64,000 bases of DNA from NCBI RefSeq assembly GCF_024655635.1, contig NZ_JANLGI010000008.1:62001-126000 (forward strand), in the 5' to 3' direction. The translations under genes were made by a program, and so were the position numbers. The notes beneath the pieces were generated by a model. The model ran no database searches. It was not told where the DNA came from and was given only the letters and a program-made list of their open reading frames with translations. Source of the DNA: Allobosea sp. 47.2.35. Lineage in GTDB: Bacteria > Pseudomonadota > Alphaproteobacteria > Rhizobiales > Beijerinckiaceae. Positions 49,761 to 59,618 of the stretch are shown piece by piece. Position 1 is the stretch's first letter; the number at the start of each line of letters is the position of its first letter.

Positions 49761-51944
49761 ATGCGAACCGCGAGCTACGTCATTTTCTGGGCCCTGACCG
49801 CGATCGTCGTCATCGCGCTCGTGACCCTGCCGATCAGCCTGCAGGCGCATCTGATCGCCGGCACGATCGTGGTCGGCGCGATGGTCGTGCTCAAGTTCCT
49901 GCGGCCTTACGGCGTCTGGCGGCTGATCGCGCTCGGCCTGGGAACGGCGATCGTGCTGCGCTACGTCTACTGGCGCACGACCAGCACGCTGCCGCCGGTC
50001 AACCAGCTCGAGGACTTCATCCCCGGCCTGATCGTCTATCTCGCCGAACTCTACAATATCGGCATGCTGGGTTTGAGCCTCTTCGTGGTGGCGATGCCGC
50101 TGCGCAAGCGCGAGACGCCGCCGATCGACCTCGCGAACGCGCCGACGGTCGATGTCTTCGTGCCGTCCTATAACGAGGAGCCGGAGCTGCTGGCGACGAC
50201 GCTCTCGGCGGCACTGGCGATGGACTATCCAGCGGACCGCCTGACGATCTATCTGCTCGACGACGGCGCCACCGACGAGAAGTGCAATGCCGACGATTTC
50301 GCCGCAGCCAGCGCCGCCCGCGAGCGCCGCGCGACGCTGCAGAAGCTCTGCGAGGGGCTCGGGGTCACCTATCTCACGCGCGAGCGCAATATCAGCGCCA
50401 AGGCCGGCAATCTCAACAACGGCATCGCGCATTCCAAGGGCGAGCTGATCGTCGTCTTCGACGCCGATCATGCCCCGGCGCGCAGCTTCCTGACCGAGAC
50501 GATCGGCTATTTCGGGCAGGACCCGAAGCTCTTCCTCGTCCAGACGCCGCATTTCTTCATCAACCCGGACCCCCTGGAGCGCAATCTCCAGACCTTCCGC
50601 TCGATGCCCTCCGAGAACGAGATGTTCTACGGCATCATCCAGCGCGGCCTCGACAAATGGGATGCCTCCTTCTTCTGCGGCTCGGCCGCGGTGCTCAGGC
50701 GGACCGCGCTCGAGACCACCAACGGCTTCTCCGGGCGCAGCATCACCGAGGATGCGGAGACCGCGATCACCCTGCACGCCACCGGCTGGCACAGCGTCTA
50801 TGTCGACAAGCCATTGATCGCCGGGCTTCAGCCGGCGACCTTCACCAGCTTCATCGGCCAGCGCTCGCGCTGGGCGCAGGGCATGATGCAGATTCTCATG
50901 TTCCACCGCCCGATGTTCAAGCGCGGTCTCTCGCTGCCGCAGCGCCTCTGCTACTCCTCCTCGGCCCTGTTCTGGCTCTTCCCCTTCGCCCGGCTGACCT
51001 TCCTCGTCGCGCCCCTGTTCTACCTGTTCTTCGGCCTGGAAATCTTCGTCGCCTCCGGGCCCGAGTTCATCGCCTATGTGCTGAGCTACATGGTGGTGAA
51101 CCTGATGATGCAGAACTACCTCTATGGCCGCTATCGCTGGCCCTGGATCTCCGAGCTCTACGAGTTCATCCAGTCGGTCTACCTGCTACCGGCCGTGATC
51201 TCGGTGCTGCTCAACCCGAGCAAGCCGACCTTCAAGGTCACCGCCAAGAACGAGTCGCTGGAGACAAGGCGCGTCTCCGAGCTCGGCCGGCCGTTCTTCA
51301 TCATCTTCGCCGTGCTCGCGCTCGGCGTCGGCGCCACCTACTGGCGCACGATCACGGAGCCCTATAACGCCGACATCACCCTGGTCGTCGGCCTGTGGAA
51401 CATGCTCAACCTGCTGATGGCGGGCTGCGCGCTCGGCGTCGTCTCCGAGCGGCCGGAAGGACGCGGCGCACGGCGCTTCGCGGTCAAGCGCCGCGGCGAG
51501 ATCAGCATCGACGGACGCAAGGCCCGGGTCATCACGGAAAACGTCTCCGTCGACGGCATCGCCATCAGGGTGATGTCGAAGGAGTTCGACAAGCTGCCGG
51601 TCGATACCGCCGGGGAGATCACATTCGAGACCACGATCGACATGCCTGCCGGCGCGCTGCCCGTCCGCGTCCGGCGGCGCGAGCTGGACGACAAGGGCTT
51701 GCTGCTTGGCTGCAGCTACGAGCCGGCCGAGCCCTTGCATAGCCGCATCATCGCGGACCTGGCCTTCTCCGACGCCGAGAACTGGAGCCGCTTCCAGAAG
51801 GCGCGGCGCCATAACCCCGGCGTGATCCTGGGAACACTGCGCTTCATGCGCCTGGCTGTTTTCCAGACAAGCCGCGGTCTTTCCTATTTCTTCGGCCTCT
51901 ACCGCCTGTCCCGTTCGACCACCCGGCCGGGAGCTGCGGAATGA
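49761..51944 (+). CDS. bcsA: cellulose synthase catalytic subunit BcsA
   Basis: A 727-residue GT2 polymerase that makes beta-1,4-glucan from UDP-glucose and moves it across the inner membrane. Catalytic motifs in order: YLLDDGATD (about 167), FDADHAP (DxD, about 234), FFCGS, TEDAE (about 330), and QRSRW (Q-x-x-R-W, about 367). Several membrane helices flank the GT domain. A C-terminal PilZ domain (about 563-660) has RPEGR (RxxxR) and NVSVDG ([DN]xSxxG), the c-di-GMP binding signature. Overlaps bcsB by four bases. Confidence 0.97.
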   Translation: MRTASYVIFWALTAIVVIALVTLPISLQAHLIAGTIVVGAMVVLKFLRPYGVWRLIALGLGTAIVLRYVYWRTTSTLPPVNQLEDFIPGLIVYLAELYNIGMLGLSLFVVAMPLRKRETPPIDLANAPTVDVFVPSYNEEPELLATTLSAALAMDYPADRLTIYLLDDGATDEKCNADDFAAASAARERRATLQKLCEGLGVTYLTRERNISAKAGNLNNGIAHSKGELIVVFDADHAPARSFLTETIGYFGQDPKLFLVQTPHFFINPDPLERNLQTFRSMPSENEMFYGIIQRGLDKWDASFFCGSAAVLRRTALETTNGFSGRSITEDAETAITLHATGWHSVYVDKPLIAGLQPATFTSFIGQRSRWAQGMMQILMFHRPMFKRGLSLPQRLCYSSSALFWLFPFARLTFLVAPLFYLFFGLEIFVASGPEFIAYVLSYMVVNLMMQNYLYGRYRWPWISELYEFIQSVYLLPAVISVLLNPSKPTFKVTAKNESLETRRVSELGRPFFIIFAVLALGVGATYWRTITEPYNADITLVVGLWNMLNLLMAGCALGVVSERPEGRGARRFAVKRRGEISIDGRKARVITENVSVDGIAIRVMSKEFDKLPVDTAGEITFETTIDMPAGALPVRVRRRELDDKGLLLGCSYEPAEPLHSRIIADLAFSDAENWSRFQKARRHNPGVILGTLRFMRLAVFQTSRGLSYFFGLYRLSRSTTRPGAAE

Positions 51945-54394
51945 AGCGCATCCGGTTTTCCACGCATCTGGCCGCGATCGCCGCCTCGGCCCTGCTCACA
52001 ACCGGGCCGCTCCCGGCGCAGGAAGCACCACCCGCCCAGCCGGGCCCGGCACCGTTCATGATCGCGCCGCCCATGCAGGCTCCGGCAAGCGCTCCTCCGC
52101 CCGCCAGCCCCGCTCCTGCCGCAGCTCCGGCGGAGGCTCCGGCGGCAGCTGCCTCCGCCCTCCTGTTCAAGCCGCTCCTGCCGGCGGCGCGCGTCACGCT
52201 CGAAGGCGAGAGCGACATGCGCAACTGGGCGTTCTACCTGACGCAGGACGAGGCGGCAGCCGAGCTGAACCTCGACATCGCTTTCCAGAACGCGCTCGTG
52301 GTTATGCCGGAAGCCTCGCGCCTCACGGTCCGGATCAACGGCGAGCGCGTCAGCGAAATGCCGATCGCCTCGTCCGATCGGCTGAAGCGGACCTCCGTCG
52401 CCTTGCGCAAGGGCCTGCTCCGGGCGGGCCAGAACACGATCGGCTTCGAGGCCGTGCAGCGCCATCGCACCGACTGCACGGTGGGCTCGACCTATGAGCT
52501 CTGGACGCGCATCGACGGCGCCGGCACGCGCCTGAGCTTCAGGAACGCGAGCGCCCGGCCATCGGCCTTGCGCGGCATCGACGACCTCGCCGCCATCGGC
52601 GCCGACGAAGGCGGGCAGACAAACATCGTCATCGTCGCGCCCGGCGCCTCGCGAGGCGTTGCCGCCGGCAGCATCCTCGCCACGGCGCAGGCACTCGCGC
52701 TGCGCGGCCGCTATGGGCAGGTCGCGGTGACGGTGGCCGAGCAAATGCCGGCGCGCCTCCGGCCGGGCACGCTCACCGTGGCGCTCGGGACGAACGAGGA
52801 GATGCGCGCGCTGCTCGGCACGCTCCCCGCCGAAGCGAATGGCCGCAGCTTCCTCGGCTTCGTACCCGCGCAGAAAAGCAGCGATCTCCTGCTCGTCACC
52901 GGCGAAGGCTGGCCCGATCTCGAAGCCCTGATCGCGAAGCTCCTGACCACGCCGGTCTCCCGGCCGGCCAATATCAACCGCAAGACCATGGACACCGCGA
53001 GCTGGCACCTGCCGGACGCGCCCTTCATTTCCGACCGGCAGGCGATCCGCTTCTCCGAGCTGGGCATCCCCACGCAGGAATCGACCGGCAGGCGCATGCG
53101 CGTGCGCGCGGTCGTCGCGATGCCCGGCGATTTCTATGCCAACGCCTATGGCGAGACGACGCTCTATCTGGACGGTGCCTATTCGCAGGAGGTCCTGCCG
53201 GGCGACAGCCATATCGAGATCTTCGTCAACGGCAATGTCGCAGCGACCGTGCCGCTCAATGCGGCGACGGGCGGGCTCTTCCAGCAATTCCCGATCACCA
53301 TCCCGCTGCGGCATTTCCAGCCGGGCATCAACGAGATCTGGTTCGAGGCGGTGACGTTGACGAAGTCGGACCTCGCCTGCGGCCCCGGCGCGACGCTGCC
53401 GGGCAAGAGCCGCTTCGCCCTGTTCGATACCTCTGTCCTCTCCATGCCGGACTTCGCCAAGATCGGCGTCAGCCCCAATCTCGCGGCGATCGCGGGCACC
53501 GGCTTCCCTTACTCGGTCGCGTCGCGCGTCGCCCTGATCATGGGCCGGCAGGACACCGCCAATCTCAGCGCCGCCGCGACGCTGCTCGCGCGCATCGCGC
53601 GCAACGCCAGCCGGCCGCTCGCCGTCGATGTCGTGAACAACCCCGCGCTGGTCGGGGACCGGCCGGCACTGATCGTCGGCACCGCCGGCCAGATGCCCGC
53701 GGGACTGCTGCCGCGCGTCGGTATCGCCGACAATGTCCGGGCCACCTGGCCACAGCGAGCCGATGCCGTGGTGGTGACACCGGATGCGGAAGGCGCGGCC
53801 GTCTTCGACGCCGTCATCAACCGCCTGCAGGGTCGCGAGGCGACGCCCGAGGCCTCAGGCGGCGCGGCACCGACGACCGAAGCCGTCCGCGATCGCTGGC
53901 GCGGCTCGCTCGGCGGTCCGCTGGCCCGTTACTTCGTCGGCTTCGACCAGTGGCTGCAGAGCACCTTCGACCTCTCCTTCGCACAGTTACGGGCACCGTC
54001 GCGAGCGCCCACGCTCTACGAGCCGGCGGAGGGAACCGAACTGATCGCAGCCCAGGCCGCCGACCCCGAGACGCGGCAGGTCTGGACCGCCTTCATCGCG
54101 CGCCGCGACGAGACCCTGCAGAGCGCGGTCAGCCGCATCGTCTCGCCCGGCAACTGGGCCGGCATGGCCGGGCGGATCACCGCCTTCCGCGGCGCGCAGG
54201 ACGCCCATGTCATCTCGGCCGACAGGACCTCCTTCGTCATGACCCGGCCATTCAGCCTCACCAACATGCGGCTGGTCTTCGCCAACTGGATGTCGAGCAA
54301 TATCGGCATCTACGCGCTGGCTCTGCTGCTTGCCTGCATCGGGCTCGGCATCGGAACCTCCCTGATGCTCGGGCGGTTGGGTCGGCGCTCATGA
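51941..54394 (+). CDS. bcsB: cellulose synthase periplasmic subunit BcsB
   Basis: An 817-residue partner of BcsA. Signal peptide, a Pro/Ala-rich linker (about 27-65), then repeated carbohydrate-binding/flavodoxin-like domains (MRNWAFYLTQDEAAAELNL, HRTDCTVGSTYELWT, ELGIPTQESTGRRMR) and a C-terminal membrane helix (IGIYALALLLACIGLGIGTS) that docks onto BcsA. Stop and bcsZ start overlap (ATGA). Confidence 0.95.
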   Translation: MKRIRFSTHLAAIAASALLTTGPLPAQEAPPAQPGPAPFMIAPPMQAPASAPPPASPAPAAAPAEAPAAAASALLFKPLLPAARVTLEGESDMRNWAFYLTQDEAAAELNLDIAFQNALVVMPEASRLTVRINGERVSEMPIASSDRLKRTSVALRKGLLRAGQNTIGFEAVQRHRTDCTVGSTYELWTRIDGAGTRLSFRNASARPSALRGIDDLAAIGADEGGQTNIVIVAPGASRGVAAGSILATAQALALRGRYGQVAVTVAEQMPARLRPGTLTVALGTNEEMRALLGTLPAEANGRSFLGFVPAQKSSDLLLVTGEGWPDLEALIAKLLTTPVSRPANINRKTMDTASWHLPDAPFISDRQAIRFSELGIPTQESTGRRMRVRAVVAMPGDFYANAYGETTLYLDGAYSQEVLPGDSHIEIFVNGNVAATVPLNAATGGLFQQFPITIPLRHFQPGINEIWFEAVTLTKSDLACGPGATLPGKSRFALFDTSVLSMPDFAKIGVSPNLAAIAGTGFPYSVASRVALIMGRQDTANLSAAATLLARIARNASRPLAVDVVNNPALVGDRPALIVGTAGQMPAGLLPRVGIADNVRATWPQRADAVVVTPDAEGAAVFDAVINRLQGREATPEASGGAAPTTEAVRDRWRGSLGGPLARYFVGFDQWLQSTFDLSFAQLRAPSRAPTLYEPAEGTELIAAQAADPETRQVWTAFIARRDETLQSAVSRIVSPGNWAGMAGRITAFRGAQDAHVISADRTSFVMTRPFSLTNMRLVFANWMSSNIGIYALALLLACIGLGIGTSLMLGRLGRRS

Positions 54395-55410
54395 GATGGG
54401 TCCTCGCAGCCATGGCAGCCGTCTTCCTCGGCCTCATGCCGGGCGCATACGCGGCCGTGCCCGCTAATGCCTGGGCGCTCTATCGGGATAAGTTCGTCAC
54501 GGCGGAGGGGCGCGTCGTCGATGATGTGAACGGCGGCATCAGCCATAGCGAGAGCCAGGGCTACGGCCTGCTGCTGGCCTGCCTCGCCGACGACCGCGCG
54601 ACCTTCGCCAAGATATTCGCCTTCACCCGCACGGAGCTTCTCATCCGCGATGACGGTCTCGCGGCCTGGCGCTGGGACCCGAAGGCGAGCCCGCATGTCA
54701 CCGACATCAACAATGCCAGCGACGGCGATCTTCTGATCGCGCACGCATTGGCCTGCGCCGGCGCACGCTGGAACATGCCGGCCCACACCGCCGCTGCCCG
54801 CCAGATCGCCAACGCGCTGGCAAAGGTCGCGCTCAGGCAGCATGCCGGGCAGGCCTGGCTGATGCCCGGCGCGGTGGGCTTCTCGGAGAAGGACCGCGCG
54901 GACGGGCCGGTGATCAACCCCTCCTACTGGGTGTTCGAAGCCTTTCCGGTGCTGGCCAAATTGACCGGCGACCAGCGCTGGATGCAGGTACAGGCCAGCG
55001 GGTTGAAGCTGCTCGACGATCTCGCCAAGCGCAAGATGCCGGCGCCCGAATGGCTCTCGATCAAGGCCGCCGCGAAGCCGGCCGAAGGCTTCCCGGCCCA
55101 GTTCGGCTACAACGCCATCCGTATCCCGCTTTACCTGCTGCGCGCGGGGCTAGGCGACAAGGCGCGCCTTGCGCCCTTCCGCCAGGCCTGGGCCGACGGC
55201 ACGGCCGTCGTCGATGTGATCAGCGGCAAGCCGGTCGAGCCGCTGCCGGATGCGGGCTACCGCATCCTCTCCGCCGCGATGGCCTGCGCGCTTGATGACA
55301 CGCCGGTGCCGGCTGAGCTCAGGACATTCCAGCCCACCGCCTATTACCCGTCGACGCTGCATCTTCTCACCCTCTCGATGCTCAGCGAGAGGTATCCGCA
55401 ATGCCTGTGA
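54391..55410 (+). CDS. bcsZ: periplasmic endoglucanase BcsZ (GH8)
   Basis: A 339-residue glycoside hydrolase family 8 enzyme with signal peptide MRWVLAAMAAVFLGLMPGAY. The catalytic acid glutamate is in NGGISHSESQGYGLLLA, and DINNASDGDLLIAHAL and NPSYWVFEAFP are family segments. It trims misformed glucan during cellulose export. The start at 54,391 overlaps bcsB by four bases, and its end overlaps the next gene by ten. Confidence 0.95.
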   Translation: MRWVLAAMAAVFLGLMPGAYAAVPANAWALYRDKFVTAEGRVVDDVNGGISHSESQGYGLLLACLADDRATFAKIFAFTRTELLIRDDGLAAWRWDPKASPHVTDINNASDGDLLIAHALACAGARWNMPAHTAAARQIANALAKVALRQHAGQAWLMPGAVGFSEKDRADGPVINPSYWVFEAFPVLAKLTGDQRWMQVQASGLKLLDDLAKRKMPAPEWLSIKAAAKPAEGFPAQFGYNAIRIPLYLLRAGLGDKARLAPFRQAWADGTAVVDVISGKPVEPLPDAGYRILSAAMACALDDTPVPAELRTFQPTAYYPSTLHLLTLSMLSERYPQCL

Positions 55411-57548
55411 AACCCGTCCTCATCGCCGTGGCAGTCTCAGGCCTCGCCTTCTACGCGCTCGGCCGCTACGGCCATGACACCGCATCGCGCGAACCGGCGC
55501 AGCCGATCATCCAGCCCGCGCAGGCACAGGCTCCTCAACAATCCCCGCAGAGCCTGCCCGCTCCGGCAGCGAACGAAATCGCGCAAGCCGCTTCGCCGGA
55601 CCGCCCGGCAACACCTCCGTCACCAGCGCCCAAGGTCGACGAAACCGCCTTGCGCTACTTCGCGACGCAGGGTGATACCCGCCGCTACGAGGCCGAGCTC
55701 GCGCGGCTCAGGGCGCTCTATCCGGAATGGAAGCCGTCGACCGATCCTGCCTCTCAGGGGCAGGCTGGCGATCCAGAGCTGGAGCGGATGTGGCGGCTCT
55801 TCGCCGAGGGCAAACACGGCGAAATCCGCGCCGCCATCGTCCAGCGCGGCAGTGCCGATCCGAGCTGGCGAGCGCCCGCCGATCTCATCGCCCAGCTTGA
55901 CGCGGCCGAGGCGCGCCAGCGCCTCGTCAACGCATCGAACGCCCGGCAATGGGAGCAGGTCATCCGCCTGGGCACCGAGACGCCGGCGCTGCTGACCTGT
56001 GCCAGCGTCGATGCGCTCTGGCGCGTCGCCGAGGCCTTCGTCCAGACCGGCAAGCCCGAACGCGCCCGCGACGCCTATGCTTACGTCCTGACCAACTGCA
56101 CCAATCCGGCCGAGCGCGCCGGCACGATGCAGAAAGCGCTCGCCACCCTACCCGAGGCTCTCGTCGATGCGCTTCTCGCCCAGGAGCGGCAGAACGAGTT
56201 TGCGAGCATCCGCGACGAGATCGCCCGGCGCCATATCGGCAAGGCCGCCGACGACCCGACCCAGAAGGCGACCGCCGCCGAGATCCAGCGCATCGAGGCC
56301 CTCGCCAACGCCGCGACCACGCCCGACGACGCCATCCTGCTCGGCTTCTACACCCTGCATCACGACGAGCCGGCCAAGGCCGCGACCTGGTTCCAGACGG
56401 CGCTGGCGCGCAATGGCGGCGCCAAGGCAGCCGAGGGGGCCGTTCTCGCGCTGGGCGCGACCAGGAAGTACCAGGAAGCCGAGACGCTCGGCGCCCAATG
56501 GCTGGAAGCCGGTGCAGCCAATCGCAAGGCCTATCTCGACGTCATCACCGCATTGCTGACCCAGGAGCCGCCGCCGCGCCTCGACCGCACCGTGGTCGAG
56601 CGCATCGCCCGGGCGGTCGGGCAGGACAAATACGCGCCCGGCGCCGGCGCGCTCGGCTGGTATGCCTATAATGCCGGGCAGACCGCTCCCGCCGGAACCT
56701 GGTTCGAGACCGCGCTCTCCTGGGATCGCAACTACGAACCTGCTGCTTACGGCCTGGCGCTGGTCCGCGAACGGCAGCGCGACCAGGCGGGCCTGCGCGC
56801 CCTTGTCTCCGAATGGGGCAGCCGCTCGCAGCGGATCGCGGAGGTGCTCAATCCCCGCCGCGCCCGCCCGGCCGCGACCACCGAGCGTCCCGTGGAAATC
56901 CGCGACGTTCCGCGCCCGGAAGCAGCCGCCGAGCCGATCGGACAACGTCCAGCTCCGACGGTACGCACCCGCCGCGGGAGCCCGGTCGAGCGCGAGGAGA
57001 TGGCAGCCACCGGGCGCGCCGCCGCGCCCCGCCCCGTCGGCGGCAATTGCGGCAACGGCAGCTCCGGCGCTGCCGCCTTGCAGCGCGGCTGGTGCCTGCT
57101 CAATCTCAAGCGCCCGGTTGCTGCTGCACAGGCTTTCGAGGCGGCACGGCGCAGCGGCAATGCCGAGGTCGCGGCCGATGCCGCCACCGGCCTGACCTAT
57201 GCCAAGATCCAGCAGGGCCTGACCAGCGAAGCCGCCGCCGTAGCCGGTGCCACCAACCTGCCGCCCGCGCGACGCCGGGAACTTGCCACCTTGCTTCTGT
57301 CGGAACGGTTCTATGCCCAGTACGAGGCGAAGGATTTCAACGGAGCCCTGCTCACCCTGTCGGAACGGCGCCGGCATGCCCCCGAGACGACCGACCTGAT
57401 GCTGATGCGCGGCTGGGCCTATTACAATCTCGGCCGTTACGACGATGCCGGGCGCATCTTCGAAACCCTGTACAAGGTGAACAGGTCGTCCGAGGCCTTG
57501 TCGGGTATCACGGCGATCCGCGACGCCACCCGCCTCAACCGGTATTGA
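55401..57548 (+). CDS. TPR-rich cellulose-operon protein (BcsC/BcsK-like, no outer-membrane barrel)
   Basis: A 715-residue protein with an N-terminal membrane anchor (PVLIAVAVSGLAFYALGRYG), a Pro/Ala/Gln-rich linker (about 30-75), and helical TPR-type repeats through the middle and C-terminal parts (DDAILLGFYTLHHDEPAKAA, AYNAGQTAPAGTWFETALSW, YYNLGRYDDAGRIFETLYKV). It lacks the C-terminal beta-barrel that lets BcsC export cellulose. Alphaproteobacterial type III cellulose operons carry a TPR protein of this kind, often called BcsK; the name is an inference. Confidence 0.78.
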   Translation: MPVKPVLIAVAVSGLAFYALGRYGHDTASREPAQPIIQPAQAQAPQQSPQSLPAPAANEIAQAASPDRPATPPSPAPKVDETALRYFATQGDTRRYEAELARLRALYPEWKPSTDPASQGQAGDPELERMWRLFAEGKHGEIRAAIVQRGSADPSWRAPADLIAQLDAAEARQRLVNASNARQWEQVIRLGTETPALLTCASVDALWRVAEAFVQTGKPERARDAYAYVLTNCTNPAERAGTMQKALATLPEALVDALLAQERQNEFASIRDEIARRHIGKAADDPTQKATAAEIQRIEALANAATTPDDAILLGFYTLHHDEPAKAATWFQTALARNGGAKAAEGAVLALGATRKYQEAETLGAQWLEAGAANRKAYLDVITALLTQEPPPRLDRTVVERIARAVGQDKYAPGAGALGWYAYNAGQTAPAGTWFETALSWDRNYEPAAYGLALVRERQRDQAGLRALVSEWGSRSQRIAEVLNPRRARPAATTERPVEIRDVPRPEAAAEPIGQRPAPTVRTRRGSPVEREEMAATGRAAAPRPVGGNCGNGSSGAAALQRGWCLLNLKRPVAAAQAFEAARRSGNAEVAADAATGLTYAKIQQGLTSEAAAVAGATNLPPARRRELATLLLSERFYAQYEAKDFNGALLTLSERRRHAPETTDLMLMRGWAYYNLGRYDDAGRIFETLYKVNRSSEALSGITAIRDATRLNRY

Positions 57549-57640
57549 GGCGGGAATCGGCCGCTTTTCAGGTGATGACGGCCGTCATGACGTGGTGAAG
57601 CGCCGACACCTGATTGATCCGCGAGCGCGTCAACAGTATT

Positions 57641-57658
57641 CCTCTTGTCGACAAGAGG
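57641..57658. promoter_or_regulatory. GntR operator, copy 1 (perfect 18-base palindrome)
   Basis: CCTCTTGTCGACAAGAGG is a perfect palindrome ending 7 bases before the gntR-type start at 57,666. The core TCTTGTCGACAA recurs at 58,392, ahead of the dapA-type gene. GntR-family regulators commonly bind such TTGTCGACAA-like sites. Confidence 0.75.
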
Positions 57659-57665
57659 ATTCCCC

Positions 57666-58376
57666 ATGAAAGCCACCAAGAACAAGGCAGCGCCCGCCCC
57701 GGAGCGCAAGCGCGGCTCGGGCGTGAAATTCGTCTATGACCTGCTGCGCAATGAAATCCTCGATCTCGTCCTGCCGCCCGGCAGTCCGATTGACGAGGTG
57801 CAGCTTGCCGAGCGCTTCAGCATGTCGCGCACGCCGATCCGCGAGGCGCTGGTACGATTGGCTGGCGAAGGGCTGATCGACACGCTGCCGAACCGTTCGA
57901 CCATGGTGGCGAATCTCGACTTCCTCAACATGTCGCCCTTCTTCGACGCGCTGACGCTGATGTACCGCGTGACGACGCAGCTCGCCGCGCAGAACCGCCG
58001 TCCGGCCGACCTCGAGGCGATCCAGGCCCGGCAGGCTGAATTCGCCGCCGCCGTGAAGGCGCAGGATGCCCTCGCGATGATCGCCACCAACGCCGCCTTC
58101 CATGCCGCCATCGCCGAGGCTGGCCGCAATCCCTATTTCAACGGCCTGTTCAGCCGCCTCCTCGACGAGGGCCGCCGCTTCCTGCGGCTCTACTACCAGT
58201 CCTATGACGACCGGCTGCCCCAGCAGTTCGTCGACGAGCACGAGGCCATGATCGCCGCCATCGTGGCACGCGACACCACCTTGGCCGATCGCCTCGGAAA
58301 GGCGCACGCCGAGCAGATCGTGCAGCAGATTCAGAAACTTATGATCGGAGAGGAACGCCTCGACGTCACGCTGTGA
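57666..58376 (+). CDS. GntR family (FCD domain) transcriptional regulator
   Basis: About 236 residues from ATG 57,666. N-terminal winged helix (PIDEVQLAERFSMSRTPIRE and ALVRLAGEGLIDTLPNRS), then an FCD effector domain with the usual metal-ligand histidines (NAAFHAAIAEAG; DEHEAMIAAI; KAHAEQI). An in-frame TTG at 57,645 would place the operator inside the gene and is rejected. It controls the downstream hydroxyproline-type genes and itself, judging by the two matching operators. Confidence 0.94.
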   Translation: MKATKNKAAPAPERKRGSGVKFVYDLLRNEILDLVLPPGSPIDEVQLAERFSMSRTPIREALVRLAGEGLIDTLPNRSTMVANLDFLNMSPFFDALTLMYRVTTQLAAQNRRPADLEAIQARQAEFAAAVKAQDALAMIATNAAFHAAIAEAGRNPYFNGLFSRLLDEGRRFLRLYYQSYDDRLPQQFVDEHEAMIAAIVARDTTLADRLGKAHAEQIVQQIQKLMIGEERLDVTL

Positions 58377-58389
58377 CGCTTCTTGTGTA

Positions 58390-58408
58390 ATTCTTGTCGA
58401 CAAAGAAT
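58390..58408. promoter_or_regulatory. GntR operator, copy 2
   Basis: ATTCTTGTCGACAAAGAAT: a perfect 10-base core TTGTCGACAA with slightly offset flanks. It is the partner of the site at 57,641 and lies about 130 bases ahead of the dapA-type gene at 58,536. Confidence 0.72.
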
Positions 58409-58535
58409 ATGCAAACCGCTATGAAGGGCTCGGAGGGGGGCGCCGCCGGAGCACGCACCAATCGGATCGCGATCTGATCGGACACGGCTCTGGCGGCGAA
58501 GCCTCTGCAAGAATGACAGCCAGAAGGAGAGCGAG

Positions 58536-59495
58536 ATGAAGGCCCAGATTTTCTCCGGCGTGATCCCCGCGCTGATGACCCCGTGCAACGCCGACCGCAC
58601 GCCCGATTTCGACGGGCTGGTGCGCAAGGGCAAGGAGCTGATCGCCGCCGGCATGTCCGCCGTCGTGTATTGCGGCTCTATGGGTGACTGGCCGCTCCTG
58701 ACCGATGCGCAGCGCATGGAAGGCGTCGAACGCCTGGTGAAGGCCGGCATCCCGGTCATCGTCGGCACCGGCGCGGTCAACACCGCCTCCGCCGTGGCGC
58801 ACGCCGCCCATGCCCAGAAGGTCGGCGCCAAGGGCCTGATGGTGATCCCGCGCGTCCTGTCGCGTGGCTCGGTCATCGCCGCCCAGAAGGCTCATTTCAA
58901 GGCGATCCTGGCCGCCGCGCCCGGGCTGCCGGCCGTGATCTACAACAGCCCCTATTACGGCTTCGCCACCCGCGCCGACCTGTTCTTCGCGCTGCGCGCC
59001 GACCATCCGAACCTCGTCGGCTTCAAGGAATTCGGCGGCGCCGACGACATGCGCTATGCGGCCGAGAACATCACCAGCCGCGACGACGACGTCTCGCTGA
59101 TGATCGGCATCGACACCACCGTCGTCCATGGCTACGTCAATTGCGGCGCGACCGGCGCGATCACCGGTATCGGCAACGTGCTGCCGAAGGAAGTGCTCCA
59201 TCTCTGCAAGCTCTCGGTCGCTGCCGCGGCCGGCGATGCCGAGGCGCGCCGCCGCGCGCAGGAACTGGAGCAGGCGCTCGGCGTGCTCTCATCCTTCGAT
59301 GCGGGCCCGGATCTCGTTCTGTTCTTCAAGCACATGATGGTGATGAAGGGCGACGCGGAATACGCGCTGCACTTCAACGAGACCGATGCGCTGAGCGACA
59401 GCCAGCGCGGCTATTGCGAAGCCCAGCTCAAGCTGTTCGACGCCTGGTATGCCGACTGGTCGAAGCAGGACGCCGTGCGCAAATACGCGGCCTGA
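58536..59495 (+). CDS. dihydrodipicolinate synthase family protein, probable pyrroline-4-hydroxy-2-carboxylate deaminase
   Basis: A 319-residue class I aldolase-fold protein. GVIPALMTPCNADRTPDFDG at the start, a catalytic-tyrosine-type YNSPYYG, and the Schiff-base lysine expected in NLVGFKEFGGADDMRY. DapA-family enzymes next to a 4-hydroxyproline epimerase and a DadA-like oxidase are usually deaminases acting on the imine made from D-hydroxyproline. Real lysine biosynthesis is unlikely in this setting. Confidence 0.85.
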   Translation: MKAQIFSGVIPALMTPCNADRTPDFDGLVRKGKELIAAGMSAVVYCGSMGDWPLLTDAQRMEGVERLVKAGIPVIVGTGAVNTASAVAHAAHAQKVGAKGLMVIPRVLSRGSVIAAQKAHFKAILAAAPGLPAVIYNSPYYGFATRADLFFALRADHPNLVGFKEFGGADDMRYAAENITSRDDDVSLMIGIDTTVVHGYVNCGATGAITGIGNVLPKEVLHLCKLSVAAAAGDAEARRRAQELEQALGVLSSFDAGPDLVLFFKHMMVMKGDAEYALHFNETDALSDSQRGYCEAQLKLFDAWYADWSKQDAVRKYAA

Positions 59496-59618
59496 TCATG
59501 CAACCCCGCGCGGCGGAGCATCTTCCGCCGCGCGTCGAAAAGCTCCATGTCGGGCGCGCCCGGGCCGCTGTCCGGCCGGGGCGACCTTTCGGCCCGCATT
59601 CGTGAAACGCATCCGCAG

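Noticed and set aside
58536-59495. Lysine biosynthesis dihydrodipicolinate synthase (dapA)
   Set aside because: Lies between a GntR regulator and D-amino acid oxidase/hydroxyproline epimerase genes, so a catabolic DapA-family role is more likely.
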